Shown in pieces: positions 41,555-50,085 of a stretch of 64,000 nt of DNA. The translations under genes and the position numbers were made by a program. Origin of the DNA: Harryflintia acetispora. GTDB lineage: Bacteria; Bacillota; Clostridia; Oscillospirales; Ruminococcaceae. The DNA is taken from positions 124,001 to 188,000 of the forward strand of contig SLUK01000005.1 in the NCBI GenBank assembly GCA_004340125.1, read 5' to 3'. Below the pieces are notes generated by a model, which worked only from the letters and a program-made list of their open reading frames with translations, had not been told where the DNA came from and searched no databases. Every line of letters begins with the position of its first letter. The first letter of the stretch is position 1.

Positions 41555-42577
41555 TTAACGCAGCAGGAGGAAGATTAACCCGAGCGCGAAGAGCACCTGG
41601 CAGCAGCCGGTCAGCGCGCCGTAGAGCATGGCCTTGGGCCCCTCGCTGAGCAGGACCTTGAACTTCACCCGCATCCCGATGGCCGCCAGCGCAATGATCT
41701 CGAACTGGCTGCTGACGAAGTGCGCACCCTCGCTCAAAATGCCGGGGATCAGGTGCAGGCTGTTGATCACGCACAGCACGAAAAAGCCGATGATGAACCA
41801 GGGGACCCCCGCCTTGACCTTCGCGTGCCCCTCCTGCCTGCCGCGCGCGAAGAGCGGGCCCTCCTCCTCGGTGTTCATCCGCGAAAAGAGCAGGGCGACC
41901 AACACCAGAAAGATGATCCGGATAATCTTGAAGACGGTGGCCATCTCCACCACCGGGTCGCTGACAAATTTGGCCGAGGCGATCACCTGGCCGATGGACT
42001 GCAAAGTGCCGCCGATCAGGGCCGAGGTGTGCAGCACCTCGTGCTGGTAAACGAAGCCGGACAGGATGGGCAGCAGCACCATCAAAAAGGTCCCGGTCAC
42101 GTTGACGATGGTGATCGACAGGCCCTTGTCCTTCCCGTCGGCCTTCACCACCGGCGCCACCGAGGCGATGGCGCTCGAGCCGCAGACCGCGTTGCCCGCG
42201 CACATCAAAAGGGAAAACTTCTTGCCAAAGCCCAGCGCCCGCCCGATCAGGTAGGCCGCCGCGATGGTCAGTCCCATCTGGATCAGGATGAAGCCAAGAC
42301 CGCCCGCCCCGACCGAGAGCACATCGCCGAGATTGAGCGTCGCGCCGGTGAGCACGATGGAATATTCCAACAGCCGGCTTTCGGAAAACTTGCTGCCCCG
42401 CTCGAACACCGGCCGGTCCAGCAGGGTGTTCCCCAGCAGGATTCCAAAGCCGATGGCGAACATCGCCGCGCCCACCGCCGGCAGGAAGGTGGCCGCATAT
42501 TTCGCGAGCATCCCCAGGATCACACAGACTACCAGCCCCGGCAGCACCTCTTTTACTACCGTCAACCACTTTGTCAT
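41555..42577 (-). CDS. YeiH family putative sulfate exporter
   Basis: A membrane protein of 340 residues with about ten helices, of the YeiH/UPF0324 family. Signatures are GFGILLGNTLLDRP, GKKFSLLMCAGNAVCGSSAIAS and the C-terminal FEIIALAAIGMRVKF. The family is annotated as a putative sulfate exporter, with weak biochemical support. ATG 42577 has AAGGGG upstream; a TTG at 42586 is possible. It is divergent from a LysR regulator that likely controls it. Confidence 0.88.
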   Translation of the reverse strand: MTKWLTVVKEVLPGLVVCVILGMLAKYAATFLPAVGAAMFAIGFGILLGNTLLDRPVFERGSKFSESRLLEYSIVLTGATLNLGDVLSVGAGGLGFILIQMGLTIAAAYLIGRALGFGKKFSLLMCAGNAVCGSSAIASVAPVVKADGKDKGLSITIVNVTGTFLMVLLPILSGFVYQHEVLHTSALIGGTLQSIGQVIASAKFVSDPVVEMATVFKIIRIIFLVLVALLFSRMNTEEEGPLFARGRQEGHAKVKAGVPWFIIGFFVLCVINSLHLIPGILSEGAHFVSSQFEIIALAAIGMRVKFKVLLSEGPKAMLYGALTGCCQVLFALGLIFLLLR

Positions 42578-42650
42578 TTTCTCCAACCCCTTTTTGTCAC
42601 ACTGGGGTTGATTATACTCCTCTTTTAATATAAAATAAAATTATTAATTC

Positions 42651-42668
42651 TTATAAATCGATTTATAA
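42651..42668. promoter_or_regulatory. candidate LysR operator between yeiH and lysR
   Basis: The 18-bp perfect palindrome TTATAAATCGATTTATAA lies in the AT-rich divergent intergenic region. LysR regulators bind such dyads. Confidence 0.6.
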
Positions 42669-42702
42669 AAATAATATGTGACATTAGAAAGGAATTCTTT
42701 CT

Positions 42703-43608
42703 ATGCTCGACTTCCGGATCCAGACCTTTCTGACCCTCTGTGAGACCCTCAGTTATACCAAGACCGCCGCTCTGCTGCACATCACCCAGCCCACCGTAAC
42801 CCAGCACATCAAATTTTTAGAAAATGAATATGGCTGCAAGCTGTTTTGCTACAGCCGCAAGTCCCTCTCCCTGACCGAGCGGGGGGAGCTGCTGCGCAGC
42901 TGTGCGTTGGGGCTGCGCGCCGGCAGCGAGCGGGCGATGCGGCTGCTGCGCGCGCCGCGCGCCGAAGGGCGGCGGCTGCGTTTCGGAGCCACCCTGTCCA
43001 TTGGAGAATACGTCATGCCCGCCCTGCTGGAAAGATACCTCTCACTCCACCCGCAGGACGAGGTGCAGATGACGGTGCAGAACACCCAGAGCCTGCTGCA
43101 CGCGCTGGAGCACGGCGAAATCTCCTTCGCCTTTATCGAGGGGAATTTCAGCCGCCGGGACTTCGCCTCCTTCCCGCTCTCCGAGGAGGAATTCGTACCG
43201 CTGTGCGCGGGGGATTCCCCGCTCGCGCGGCAGCCCGTTCCCTTCGGGGCCTTGGTCGGGGAGAGGCTTATCCTGCGGGAGCGCGGATCGGGCACCCGCG
43301 AGGTGCTGGAATCCATTTTAAGCGAGCACAACCTCCCGCTCACGAGCTTCCCTTTGCGCTGTGAGTTGGGGAGCTTCGGGGCCATCAAACGGTTGGTGGC
43401 GGCCGGGATGGGGATCACCTTCGCTTACCGCGAGGTGGCGGCAAAGGAGCTGCAAAGCGGAGAACTGAGCGTGATCCCCATCGAGCGCTTTGCCGCCGGA
43501 CGGGAGTTTTCCTTCGTCTGCCTGCAAAACGATATTTTTATGGAGGACTACCTCGCATTCTACCACTTCTGCAAGGAGCGGCGAGCCGCCGACAGCGAGG
43601 CGCTGTAG
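42703..43608 (+). CDS. LysR family transcriptional regulator
   Basis: A 301-residue regulator with an N-terminal winged helix-turn-helix (TLSYTKTAALLHITQPTVTQ, then HIKFLENEYGCKLF). The C-terminal substrate-binding domain (about 90-295) contains the usual ERGSGTREVLE segment. It is related to CysL/YeiE-like regulators that sit beside yeiH, so its effector may be a sulfur compound. The shared intergenic dyad is the likely operator. Confidence 0.9.
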   Translation: MLDFRIQTFLTLCETLSYTKTAALLHITQPTVTQHIKFLENEYGCKLFCYSRKSLSLTERGELLRSCALGLRAGSERAMRLLRAPRAEGRRLRFGATLSIGEYVMPALLERYLSLHPQDEVQMTVQNTQSLLHALEHGEISFAFIEGNFSRRDFASFPLSEEEFVPLCAGDSPLARQPVPFGALVGERLILRERGSGTREVLESILSEHNLPLTSFPLRCELGSFGAIKRLVAAGMGITFAYREVAAKELQSGELSVIPIERFAAGREFSFVCLQNDIFMEDYLAFYHFCKERRAADSEAL

Positions 43609-43754
43609 CCGATTCGCGAAGGGACTAGTTTACAAAACGGACATGCTCAGTCCGCGTCCTGAATAATAGGGTTCCAAGGGGGCTGCGCCCCCTTGGCGGG
43701 GAGTTTGAGGGCGAGGAGCCCTCATCAATCGTAAAAAGGCGTAGGAGGGGTGAA
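43609..43754 (-). repeat. dispersed intergenic repeat, copy A
   Basis: Read on the reverse strand, it shares ATTGATGAGGGCTCCTCGCC, CTCAAACTCCCCGCC, CCCCCTTGGAACCCTATTAT and the TTCGCGAATCGG end with copy B at 56011-56175. The middle differs: CCAAGGGGGCGCAGCCCCC here. It contains no coding sequence. Confidence 0.75.
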
Positions 43755-43990
43755 TCGGACCTCCAGTGGAGGTCCGAGAGGGGAACCCCAAGAGGGGTTC
43801 CCCAAAAACAAGGGGAAACCCATCTCGGGGTTTCCCCCTCAAAGCGTCCACTGGACGCTTTGATTCCCTCTTCCCCTTTTCGCTGGCGCGATATGTTCGT
43901 GGGGCACCGCCCCACACCCCGCCAAAGGGTCGTTTGACCCTTTGGAATCCCAAATTTTTTTCAAGTTGACATTCAGTGAATGTCAACTTT
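43755..43990. repeat. array of consecutive hairpins downstream of lysR
   Basis: Perfect or near-perfect inverted repeats follow one another: CGGACCTCC/GGAGGTCCG (43756-43776), GGGGAACCCC/GGGGTTCCCC (43780-43803), GGGGAAACCC/GGGTTTCCCC (43812-43837), AAAGCGTCC/GGACGCTTT (43841-43861), CCAAAGGGTC/GACCCTTTGG (43923-43945) and AAGTTGACATTC/GAATGTCAACTT (43963-43989). No open frame is convincing. From 43991 to 44103 I see nothing further. Confidence 0.75.
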
Positions 43991-44103
43991 ATTTTTAGGG
44001 GAGAGGGTTATCATATAAACGCTTTCGGCCACTGTGCCTATCCCCGCATCAAGATCAGAAGATCCGACACCCCCGCCTGTCCACACTATAGGTCCCGTGA
44101 GGA

Positions 44104-45009
44104 TCAGCCCTGTGCCCCCAGCACCCGTTCGAGCAGATAGCCCTCCCGCACGCCGCTGCTGCTGACCTCCACCGTTTGGCAGCCGAAACGCCGCACCGTC
44201 TCCTTGAGGATCATCATCCCCGGCAGCAGGCTCGGCGTGCGCTCGGGCACGACCCGGTAAACCGCGGCCTGCTCGGCCTCGTCCCGGGAGCGCAGCCGGT
44301 GCACGATCTGCGACACGTTCCCGGCGGGAAAGGCGGTTTCCCCCTTCGCCGCCCCGAACAGCTCCCGGCTGATTTTCAGCGCCGCGCGCACCGTGCCGCC
44401 CACCCCGCAAAGCAGGTCGCAGCGCCCGGCGTCCTTCCAGTCCAAGGCGTCAAACTCCCTGCGGATCGCTTTCTTGATCTCCTTACGCTCGTTCGGCGTG
44501 GGCAGCAGTCCCTCGACATACGCCTTGTGCAGCGAGAGCGAGCCGATGGGAAGGCTCACCAGATGGACGATTTGGCGCTGCCGGAAATGGACCAGCTCGG
44601 TGCTCCCACCGCCGATGTCCACCAGCATCCCCTCGTCCAGGCTCAGCGTATGGGCCGCTCCCACGAAATCGAGGTGCGCCTCCTGTGAGCCGGAGAGCAC
44701 CACCAGCTTCACCCCGGTGCGCCGGGCGATCTCAGCCACTGCCTCGGAACGGTTTTCAATGTTGCGCAGCGAAGCGGTGGCAAAGGCGTGCATCTCTTTG
44801 ATCCCGAAATGCCCGAGGATTTCATGGAAGCTCTCCAGCGCCGCGCAGGCGCGCTCGATTCCGGTTTCTTCCAGGATGCCCCCGCTGACGTAGCCTGCCA
44901 GCCCCGCCATCTCTTTTTTATTGATCAGAAGCCGCGGCTGCCCATCCTGCACCTCGTAGATCGACAGCCGTATCGAGTTTGACCCGAGGTCCACGATTCC
45001 ATAGTTCAT
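44104..45009 (-). CDS. Ppx/GppA family phosphatase
   Basis: A 301-residue ASKHA-fold protein with the phosphate-binding loops DLGSNSIRLSIY (N-terminal) and DIGGGSTELVHF (central), and GVGGTVRA. The family hydrolyses polyphosphate or pppGpp. The length covers the two-lobed catalytic core only, without the extra C-terminal HD domain of long GppA proteins. It starts 6 bp after the amidohydrolase stop codon, so the two are cotranscribed. Confidence 0.9.
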   Translation of the reverse strand: MNYGIVDLGSNSIRLSIYEVQDGQPRLLINKKEMAGLAGYVSGGILEETGIERACAALESFHEILGHFGIKEMHAFATASLRNIENRSEAVAEIARRTGVKLVVLSGSQEAHLDFVGAAHTLSLDEGMLVDIGGGSTELVHFRQRQIVHLVSLPIGSLSLHKAYVEGLLPTPNERKEIKKAIRREFDALDWKDAGRCDLLCGVGGTVRAALKISRELFGAAKGETAFPAGNVSQIVHRLRSRDEAEQAAVYRVVPERTPSLLPGMMILKETVRRFGCQTVEVSSSGVREGYLLERVLGAQG

Positions 45010-45015
45010 GTTGTC

Positions 45016-46614
45016 TCACTCCTCGCAGCGGTAAAGGGTCTTCCCCTCCTTGATGGTCTCCAGCACCCGGATATTCCGGATTTCCTCGGGCGACACCCGT
45101 AGGGGATCCCGGTCCAGGATCACCATGTCGGCCAGCTTCCCGGGGCGAAGGGTACCCTTGCGCCCCTCCTCGAAATACTGGTAGGCGGCGTTTTTGGTCA
45201 CCGCCGCCAGCGCCGCGGCAGGGGTGATCCGCTCACTTTCGCCCAGGAGCACCCCGTCCTTGGTGCGCCGGCAGACCGCGCACCAGAGCGTTTCAAGCAT
45301 ATCCGGCGGCAGAACCGGCGTATCCTGATGGAAGGTGAAGGTCACCCCTTCGCGCAGGGCGCTGGCCGCCGGGCTGATGAGGTTCGCCCGCGCGGGGCCG
45401 AAGTTGTGCAGGTGCACATCCCCCCAATGCCAGACATGGGCCACGAAGAAGGAAGCGATCATCGAAAGCGCTCGCAGGCGCGGCAGCTGGTCGCGCCGCA
45501 GCAGCTGGGCATGGATCATCACCGGGCGGATGTCCGGCGCGCCGGGGTTTTGCTCCCGCGCGGCGGCGTAAGCGTCGAGGAACTGCTGCGCGGCGGCGTC
45601 CCCGTTGCAGTGGGCCAGCAGCTGCGCTCCCTCGCGCAGCGCGGTGTCCAGATAAGCGCGCACCTGCTGATTCTCGTGGGCCGGGTAGCCGCGATAACCC
45701 GGCTCGCCCCCGAGATAGGGCTCGCTCATCCAGGCGGTGCGCCCTTGGGGCGAACCGTCGAGGAAAATTTTATACCCGCCGAGCTTCAAGTGGTTTTGAT
45801 ACTCCCGCCAGTCCCGGTTTTCATGCAGCATTCCGGGACTGCCGCAAAGGTCTGCGTAGGCCACGGTATCGACCATGAGCCTCCCCTCCTCCGCCGCCTG
45901 ACGCAGCAGCTCCCACTGCGCGGGGGCGGTGAAGCCGTCCTGCACCGTGGTGATCCCGTGGCGCAGGTAGACCTTCTGCGCCTCTTCGAGCAGGCGCAGG
46001 CTCTCCTCCGGCGAAGGCTCCGGCATGCGCGCGGCGGTCGCGGTGAAGGCCGCCTCCTCCAGGTAGCCGCTCGGCTCCCCGTCCAGCTCCCGGCCGATTT
46101 TTCCGCCCGCCGGGTCGGGGGTGGAGGCGGCAATCCCCATCTGCCGCAGGCCCTGGGTGTTCATCACCCCCATATGCCCCGAGGCGTGGGAGATCACCAC
46201 CGGGTTTTGCGGTGCGGCGGCGTCCAGCAGCCTGCGGTCGGGGTGCTCCCTTCCCGGCAGGAGGTTGTTGTCATAGCCAAAGCCGGTGACCCACTTCCCG
46301 GCGGGCACCCCGTGCGCGGCGACATAGTCCCGTATCCGCTTCGCAATCTCCTCTTGGGACTTCGCCCCCTCAAGCGGGACCGAGGCGAGGGTGCTCGCCA
46401 GCGAGGTGATGTGGCTGTGCGCGTCGATAAAGGCGGGCAGCAGCGTGCGGCCCAAAAGATCCACGCGCCGAGCGCCGTCCCCGGCGGCAAGGCGCAGCTC
46501 GTCGTAGCTCCCCAGCGCTTTGACGGCCCCGCCTTCGACGAGCAGCGCCTCGGCAGGCGCGCCTTTCTCCAGCGTCAGGATATTGCCATTGTAGTAGATT
46601 TGTCTGTCGGACAT
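45016..46614 (-). CDS. YtcJ-like amidohydrolase
   Basis: A 532-residue metal-dependent hydrolase of the amidohydrolase superfamily (exoenzyme regulatory protein AepA/YtcJ group). The N-terminal beta-sandwich leads to LLPAFIDAHSHI, the first metal site. HASGHMG, LLAHCNGD and HQDTPVLPPD follow, and the C-terminal LRPGKLADMVILDRDP closes the fold. No signal peptide is present. The substrate is not predictable. Confidence 0.88.
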   Translation of the reverse strand: MSDRQIYYNGNILTLEKGAPAEALLVEGGAVKALGSYDELRLAAGDGARRVDLLGRTLLPAFIDAHSHITSLASTLASVPLEGAKSQEEIAKRIRDYVAAHGVPAGKWVTGFGYDNNLLPGREHPDRRLLDAAAPQNPVVISHASGHMGVMNTQGLRQMGIAASTPDPAGGKIGRELDGEPSGYLEEAAFTATAARMPEPSPEESLRLLEEAQKVYLRHGITTVQDGFTAPAQWELLRQAAEEGRLMVDTVAYADLCGSPGMLHENRDWREYQNHLKLGGYKIFLDGSPQGRTAWMSEPYLGGEPGYRGYPAHENQQVRAYLDTALREGAQLLAHCNGDAAAQQFLDAYAAAREQNPGAPDIRPVMIHAQLLRRDQLPRLRALSMIASFFVAHVWHWGDVHLHNFGPARANLISPAASALREGVTFTFHQDTPVLPPDMLETLWCAVCRRTKDGVLLGESERITPAAALAAVTKNAAYQYFEEGRKGTLRPGKLADMVILDRDPLRVSPEEIRNIRVLETIKEGKTLYRCEE

Positions 46615-46710
46615 TGTAAAAGCCCCCTTGCATGTATCTATTTTCTATTATAGCATTCCTCCCGCCGAAATAAGCAAGCGATGTGTGACGGGGAATCGTC
46701 TTTTTGATGA

Positions 46711-46738
46711 ACGGCCTTCCCTACCGGGCCATATAATA
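46711..46738 (+). promoter_or_regulatory. possible sigma-K promoter of the cysteine-rich gene
   Basis: AC at 46711-46712 and CATATAATA at 46730-46738 are separated by 17 bp and fit the late mother-cell pattern AC...CATAnnnTA. Two small hairpins (GGCATCCA/TGGATGCC and CCTCCCG/CGGGAGG) lie between it and the start codon. Confidence 0.4.
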
Positions 46739-46868
46739 GAGTGGCATCCAAATTGGATGCCGGTATCCATATCACCTCCCGCTTCCGGGAGGCGGACGAC
46801 GCGCCGGAACTGTGAAAGGTTTGTGCGGCGCGGCAAAATCCATGTAGTTTCAGACGGAGGAAATCAAG

Positions 46869-47465
46869 ATGAACATCATTAACTGCAGTCCTTTTAACAA
46901 TTGCGGCGCCAAGCCCGACTGTGGCTGCGGGTGCGGGTGCGGCTGTGGCTGCGGGTATGGCTGTGGCTGTGGATGCGGTTGCTCAAATAGCTGCGGCTGT
47001 AACTGTGCGACCCCCTATGCCCTGGACACCACCAGCACCTCCAACTATTCGGTCAATTACAGCTGCTACAAGAACAACTGCGCGGCCGGCTACGGCTGCG
47101 GCTGCGCCTATCCGTGGGTCGCCAGCGGCGGCTTTATCCCCACCCCGGAGGAGCCCTTCCCCTGTTCGGCCGCCTGCGCGGCGCAGGGCCGCCAGGTGGA
47201 TTACAGCGGCTATACCGGCGGGTTCTCCCATGTGACTTATGAAAACGCGGGCCGCTGTGCCCGCCAGAACTGCGCTTGCCAGTGCGGCTGCGGCGGCACC
47301 GCCGCTGCCACCAGCTGCGAGGACGCCGTGTCGCTGCTGCAAAACCCCTGCTACGGCCTGGCCAGCTTAAAGTCCGAGCTCGAGCAGGTTCACTCCCTCA
47401 CCGGTGCGGTCTATGAGATGATGGCGCCCGTTCCGATCCCCTGCGCCTGCGCCTGTGCGCGGTAG
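46869..47465 (+). CDS. very cysteine-rich protein with a (Gly-Cys)n tract
   Basis: The 198-residue protein has 31 cysteines (about 16 percent). Residues about 18-45 are an alternating Gly-Cys tract broken by single Tyr and Ser-Asn-Ser. A Tyr/Ser/Thr-rich stretch, a second Cys cluster (CARQNCACQCGCGG) and a C-terminal helix ending PCACACAR follow. No signal peptide. Such composition is known for cross-linked spore coat or exosporium proteins, and also for metal-binding proteins. The promoter-like sequence upstream favours a late spore-coat role. ACGGAGG precedes the ATG and a strong terminator follows, so the gene is real and monocistronic. Confidence 0.75.
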   Translation: MNIINCSPFNNCGAKPDCGCGCGCGCGCGYGCGCGCGCSNSCGCNCATPYALDTTSTSNYSVNYSCYKNNCAAGYGCGCAYPWVASGGFIPTPEEPFPCSAACAAQGRQVDYSGYTGGFSHVTYENAGRCARQNCACQCGCGGTAAATSCEDAVSLLQNPCYGLASLKSELEQVHSLTGAVYEMMAPVPIPCACACAR

Positions 47466-47490
47466 GCAAAAAAGGGGAGCCCATTAGAAC

Positions 47491-47531
47491 AGAGAGCCGC
47501 GGCGAAGGGCGCCCCTTCGCCGCGGCTCTCT
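47491..47531 (+). terminator. terminator of the cysteine-rich gene
   Basis: AGAGAGCCGCGGCGAAGGG and its complement form a very stable stem of about 19 bp. Confidence 0.8.
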
Positions 47532-47546
47532 GTTTACATTCTTTTA

Positions 47547-47575
47547 ATGACATTTTAGGCCGACTGTGCTATACT
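47547..47575 (+). promoter_or_regulatory. promoter of the CtpA-type protease
   Basis: ATGACA (47547-47552), a 17-bp spacer and TATACT (47570-47575), about 75 bp before the start codon. Confidence 0.6.
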
Positions 47576-47651
47576 AACCAAAGTAAAATGTTATGTTTTC
47601 GCCCCAGGGCGTATGCCGGGGCTGCCGAAAATAAGGACATGGAGAGTCAGG

Positions 47652-49043
47652 ATGAACAAAAAGATTTCTTTGGGGGCGGCCATCGCGCTGATGGCGATCA
47701 TCGCCTCCGCCACCTTCTCGGTCACGATGGTCTACTCCCGCCAGACCTTCAACGATACGGTACACAACATCAAGGAGCGGGAGGCGATGTACTCCAAGCT
47801 GGCCGAGATCGACAAGTGGGTGCGCCAGAACTACTACGGGAATCTGGACGACAGCGCGCTGACCGACAGCCTGGCCAAGGGCTACATGGCCGGCACCGGC
47901 GACCCCTATGCCAAATACCTGACGGTGGAGGAATACTCCCGCCAGAACCAGAGCGGCCTGTCAAAATCGGTGGGAATCGGCGTGGTCACCTCCCTGGACG
48001 AGACTGGCTATATCCGGGTAGAGGAGGTCTACCCCGAGTCCCCCGCCCTGGCCGCGGACATCCAGCCGGGCGATCTGATCGTGCGGATCGACGAGACCGA
48101 CGTGACCAAGGACAACTGTGAGGAGCTCCAGCAGTCCATCCTCGGCGAGGCGGGCACCCAGATCGACGTGGTGGTGCGCCGCGACAACGTGGATACCCCC
48201 CATCCGCTGACCCGCCGCGACGTGGAGAAGCCCACCGTCTACACCAACATGACCGAGGACGGGGTCGGATATGTGCAGATCGTGGAATTCGGCGCCAACA
48301 CCGCCGACCAGTTCAGCCGCGCGGTGGACAAGCTGGTCAGCGAGGGAGCCAATTCCCTGGTCTTCGACGTTCGCAGCAACCAGACCGGGCCGATCGACCA
48401 GGCCACCCGGATTCTGGACAAGCTCCTGCCGCAGGGGGACATCGTCTCCGCCACCTATAAGGACGGCAGCACCCAGGTGCTCGCCACCTCCGATCCGGCG
48501 TTCATCGACCTGCCGATGGTGGTGCTCACCAACGAGAAGACCGCCAGCTCCGCCGAGCTGTTCGCCCAGGCGCTCAAGGATTACGAGCAGCTGGGGGTTA
48601 AGTCGGTCGGCACACTCACCATGGGCAAGGGTTCCATGCAGGAAACCCAGCAGCTCAGCGACGGCTCGGCCATCGATGTGACCGTGGCCAAATACAACTC
48701 CCCCTCGGGGCTTTCCTTCGACGGGGTGGGCGTCAAGCCGGACTTCGAGGTGAGGCTCACCCCCGACCAGGCGGCGGCGCTCGAGGCGCTCGACCCGCCC
48801 GCGCAGGACCCGCAGCTTAAAACCTTGCTGGAATTCGACCCGCAGCTCAAGAAGGCGGTCGAGCTGGCGGCGACCGCCGCCAAGACCGTCGCACCGGCCA
48901 CGCCGGCCGAATCCGCTTCGGGCGGGGAGGACGCCCCGTCCGTCTCGGAGCCCTCCTCCAGCGAGGAGCAGGGCACGCAGGAGGATGAGGAGGAGTCGTC
49001 GGAGGACTCTTCTGAAGAGGAATCCTCGCAGGATGAGGAGTAA
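47652..49043 (+). CDS. S41 family C-terminal processing protease (CtpA/CtpB-like)
   Basis: A 463-residue exported serine protease. An N-terminal membrane anchor or signal (about 5-28) is followed by the CTP N-terminal domain and a PDZ domain (about 95-175, GIGVVTS...PADIQPGDLIVRID). The catalytic core has the nucleophile serine in NEKTASSAELFAQAL and the general-base lysine in TMGKGSMQ. A Ser/Glu-rich acidic tail (about 415-463) is unusual. CtpB-type enzymes cut signalling proteins such as SpoIVFA during sporulation. The start ATG 47652 follows GGAGAGTCAGG. Confidence 0.92.
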   Translation: MNKKISLGAAIALMAIIASATFSVTMVYSRQTFNDTVHNIKEREAMYSKLAEIDKWVRQNYYGNLDDSALTDSLAKGYMAGTGDPYAKYLTVEEYSRQNQSGLSKSVGIGVVTSLDETGYIRVEEVYPESPALAADIQPGDLIVRIDETDVTKDNCEELQQSILGEAGTQIDVVVRRDNVDTPHPLTRRDVEKPTVYTNMTEDGVGYVQIVEFGANTADQFSRAVDKLVSEGANSLVFDVRSNQTGPIDQATRILDKLLPQGDIVSATYKDGSTQVLATSDPAFIDLPMVVLTNEKTASSAELFAQALKDYEQLGVKSVGTLTMGKGSMQETQQLSDGSAIDVTVAKYNSPSGLSFDGVGVKPDFEVRLTPDQAAALEALDPPAQDPQLKTLLEFDPQLKKAVELAATAAKTVAPATPAESASGGEDAPSVSEPSSSEEQGTQEDEEESSEDSSEEESSQDEE

Positions 49044-49056
49044 TCTTTCGGACAAT

Positions 49057-49093
49057 AAAAAGGAGCCGGGACCATATGGTCCCGGCTCTTTTT
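49057..49093. terminator. bidirectional terminator between the protease gene and nusB
   Basis: AGCCGGGACCAT and ATGGTCCCGGCT form the stem, with A5 on one side and T5 on the other, between converging genes. Confidence 0.9.
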
Positions 49094-49098
49094 GCTTC

Positions 49099-49518
49099 TT
49101 ACTTTGTATTCTTCTGCTCCTCGGGCGGCAGCGACTTTTCCACCGCGCCGAGCACCCCGTTGACGAAGGATGCGTCCTCGGGGGTGGCGAATTTCTTGGT
49201 CAGCTCGATGGCCTCGTTGATCGAAACGCTGCGCGGAATATTCCTTTCATACAGCATCTCATAGACGGCCACGCGCAGCGCGGAGAGCGCGACGCGGGAG
49301 ATGCGCGAAATCTTCCAGTTCTGGGAGTTCTTCGAGATCAGTTCGTCCAGCTCCCCGAGGTGGCTATAGGTGCCCTGGGCCAGCTCCGCCGCAAACCTGT
49401 CGAGGCTGAGCTCCCGCCCCTCGGTGGCTTTCTCAATGATCTCCTCGAAGCTGTCGTCGGTGAAGGTCTTTTCAAACATCAGGATAAAAGCAAGCTCTCT
49501 CGCTTCGCTTCTGGTCAT
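49099..49518 (-). CDS. nusB: transcription antitermination factor NusB
   Basis: A 139-residue all-helical protein with the NusB features RSEARELAFILMFEKTF at the N-terminus and RVALSALRVAVYEMLY, then SINEAIELTKKFATPEDASFVNGVLG at the C-terminus. It binds boxA RNA with NusE (S10) in rRNA antitermination. It is at the end of the spoIIIA-Asp23-nusB run, an order found in many spore formers. Confidence 0.96.
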   Translation of the reverse strand: MTRSEARELAFILMFEKTFTDDSFEEIIEKATEGRELSLDRFAAELAQGTYSHLGELDELISKNSQNWKISRISRVALSALRVAVYEMLYERNIPRSVSINEAIELTKKFATPEDASFVNGVLGAVEKSLPPEEQKNTK

Positions 49519-49619
49519 ACGGCCATTCCTCCGCTTTTTCTATCTTGTCTCAATTATAATCATAAAAGCAAAACCGTCCCGGGGCCAGGAAGGCCCCGGG
49601 ATGGCGTGCCATGCTCTCT

Positions 49620-50003
49620 TTATTCCCGGACCGCCGCCGCAGACGGGGGCGCGACCTGGGGGAACGTGATGTCCCCGATGTAGACGTTCACCTTCGAGAC
49701 GGTGATCCCGGTCATGTTCTGCACCGCTTCCTTCACCGCGCGCTGTACGGCCTCGGACACGGCGGGGATCTTTGCGCCGAAATGAAGATTGAGATGGACC
49801 GCGATCTCGGCGACCTCGTCGCTGAGCTCCACCGCGATCGACTTGTTCACCGCGTTCTTGGTAAACAGGTTGCGGATGTTGGTGGTATAGGTCGCCAGTC
49901 CCGCGACGCCCGCGATTTCAGTGGCGGCACAGCTCGCGATGGTCGCGATGACGTCCTTTGAAATCCTGAGACTGCCCTGAGTTTTAGCCTGCATATTCTC
50001 CAT
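49620..50003 (-). CDS. Asp23/Gls24 family protein (YqhY-like)
   Basis: A 127-residue soluble protein of the Asp23/Gls24 envelope-stress family. GSLRISKDVIATIASCAATEIAGVAG is the family start and SEAVQRAVKEAVQNMTGITVSKVNVYI the end. In Bacillus the homologue between spoIIIA-acc and nusB is YqhY. ATG 50003 has AGGAGG 11 bp upstream. A TTG nine bases earlier is too close to it. Confidence 0.9.
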   Translation of the reverse strand: MENMQAKTQGSLRISKDVIATIASCAATEIAGVAGLATYTTNIRNLFTKNAVNKSIAVELSDEVAEIAVHLNLHFGAKIPAVSEAVQRAVKEAVQNMTGITVSKVNVYIGDITFPQVAPPSAAAVRE

Positions 50004-50085
50004 GCGCCGCAAAGCCTCCTGTGGTAAAATAAACGTTTGTGGATAATCTATGGTTTATTATACCACACTTTCGCGAAAGCTCAAC

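Noticed and set aside
43963..43989. 27-bp perfect dyad with a 3-base centre, similar in size to the invertible-promoter sites
   Set aside because: The core (CAGTG) lacks the AGCT-type centre, there is no inverted partner 132 bp away and no promoter between. It is followed by a T-rich tract and is better read as a terminator.
44041..44103. Region after the hairpin array as a possible small gene or RNA
   Set aside because: No start codon with a ribosome site and no stable fold could be supported.
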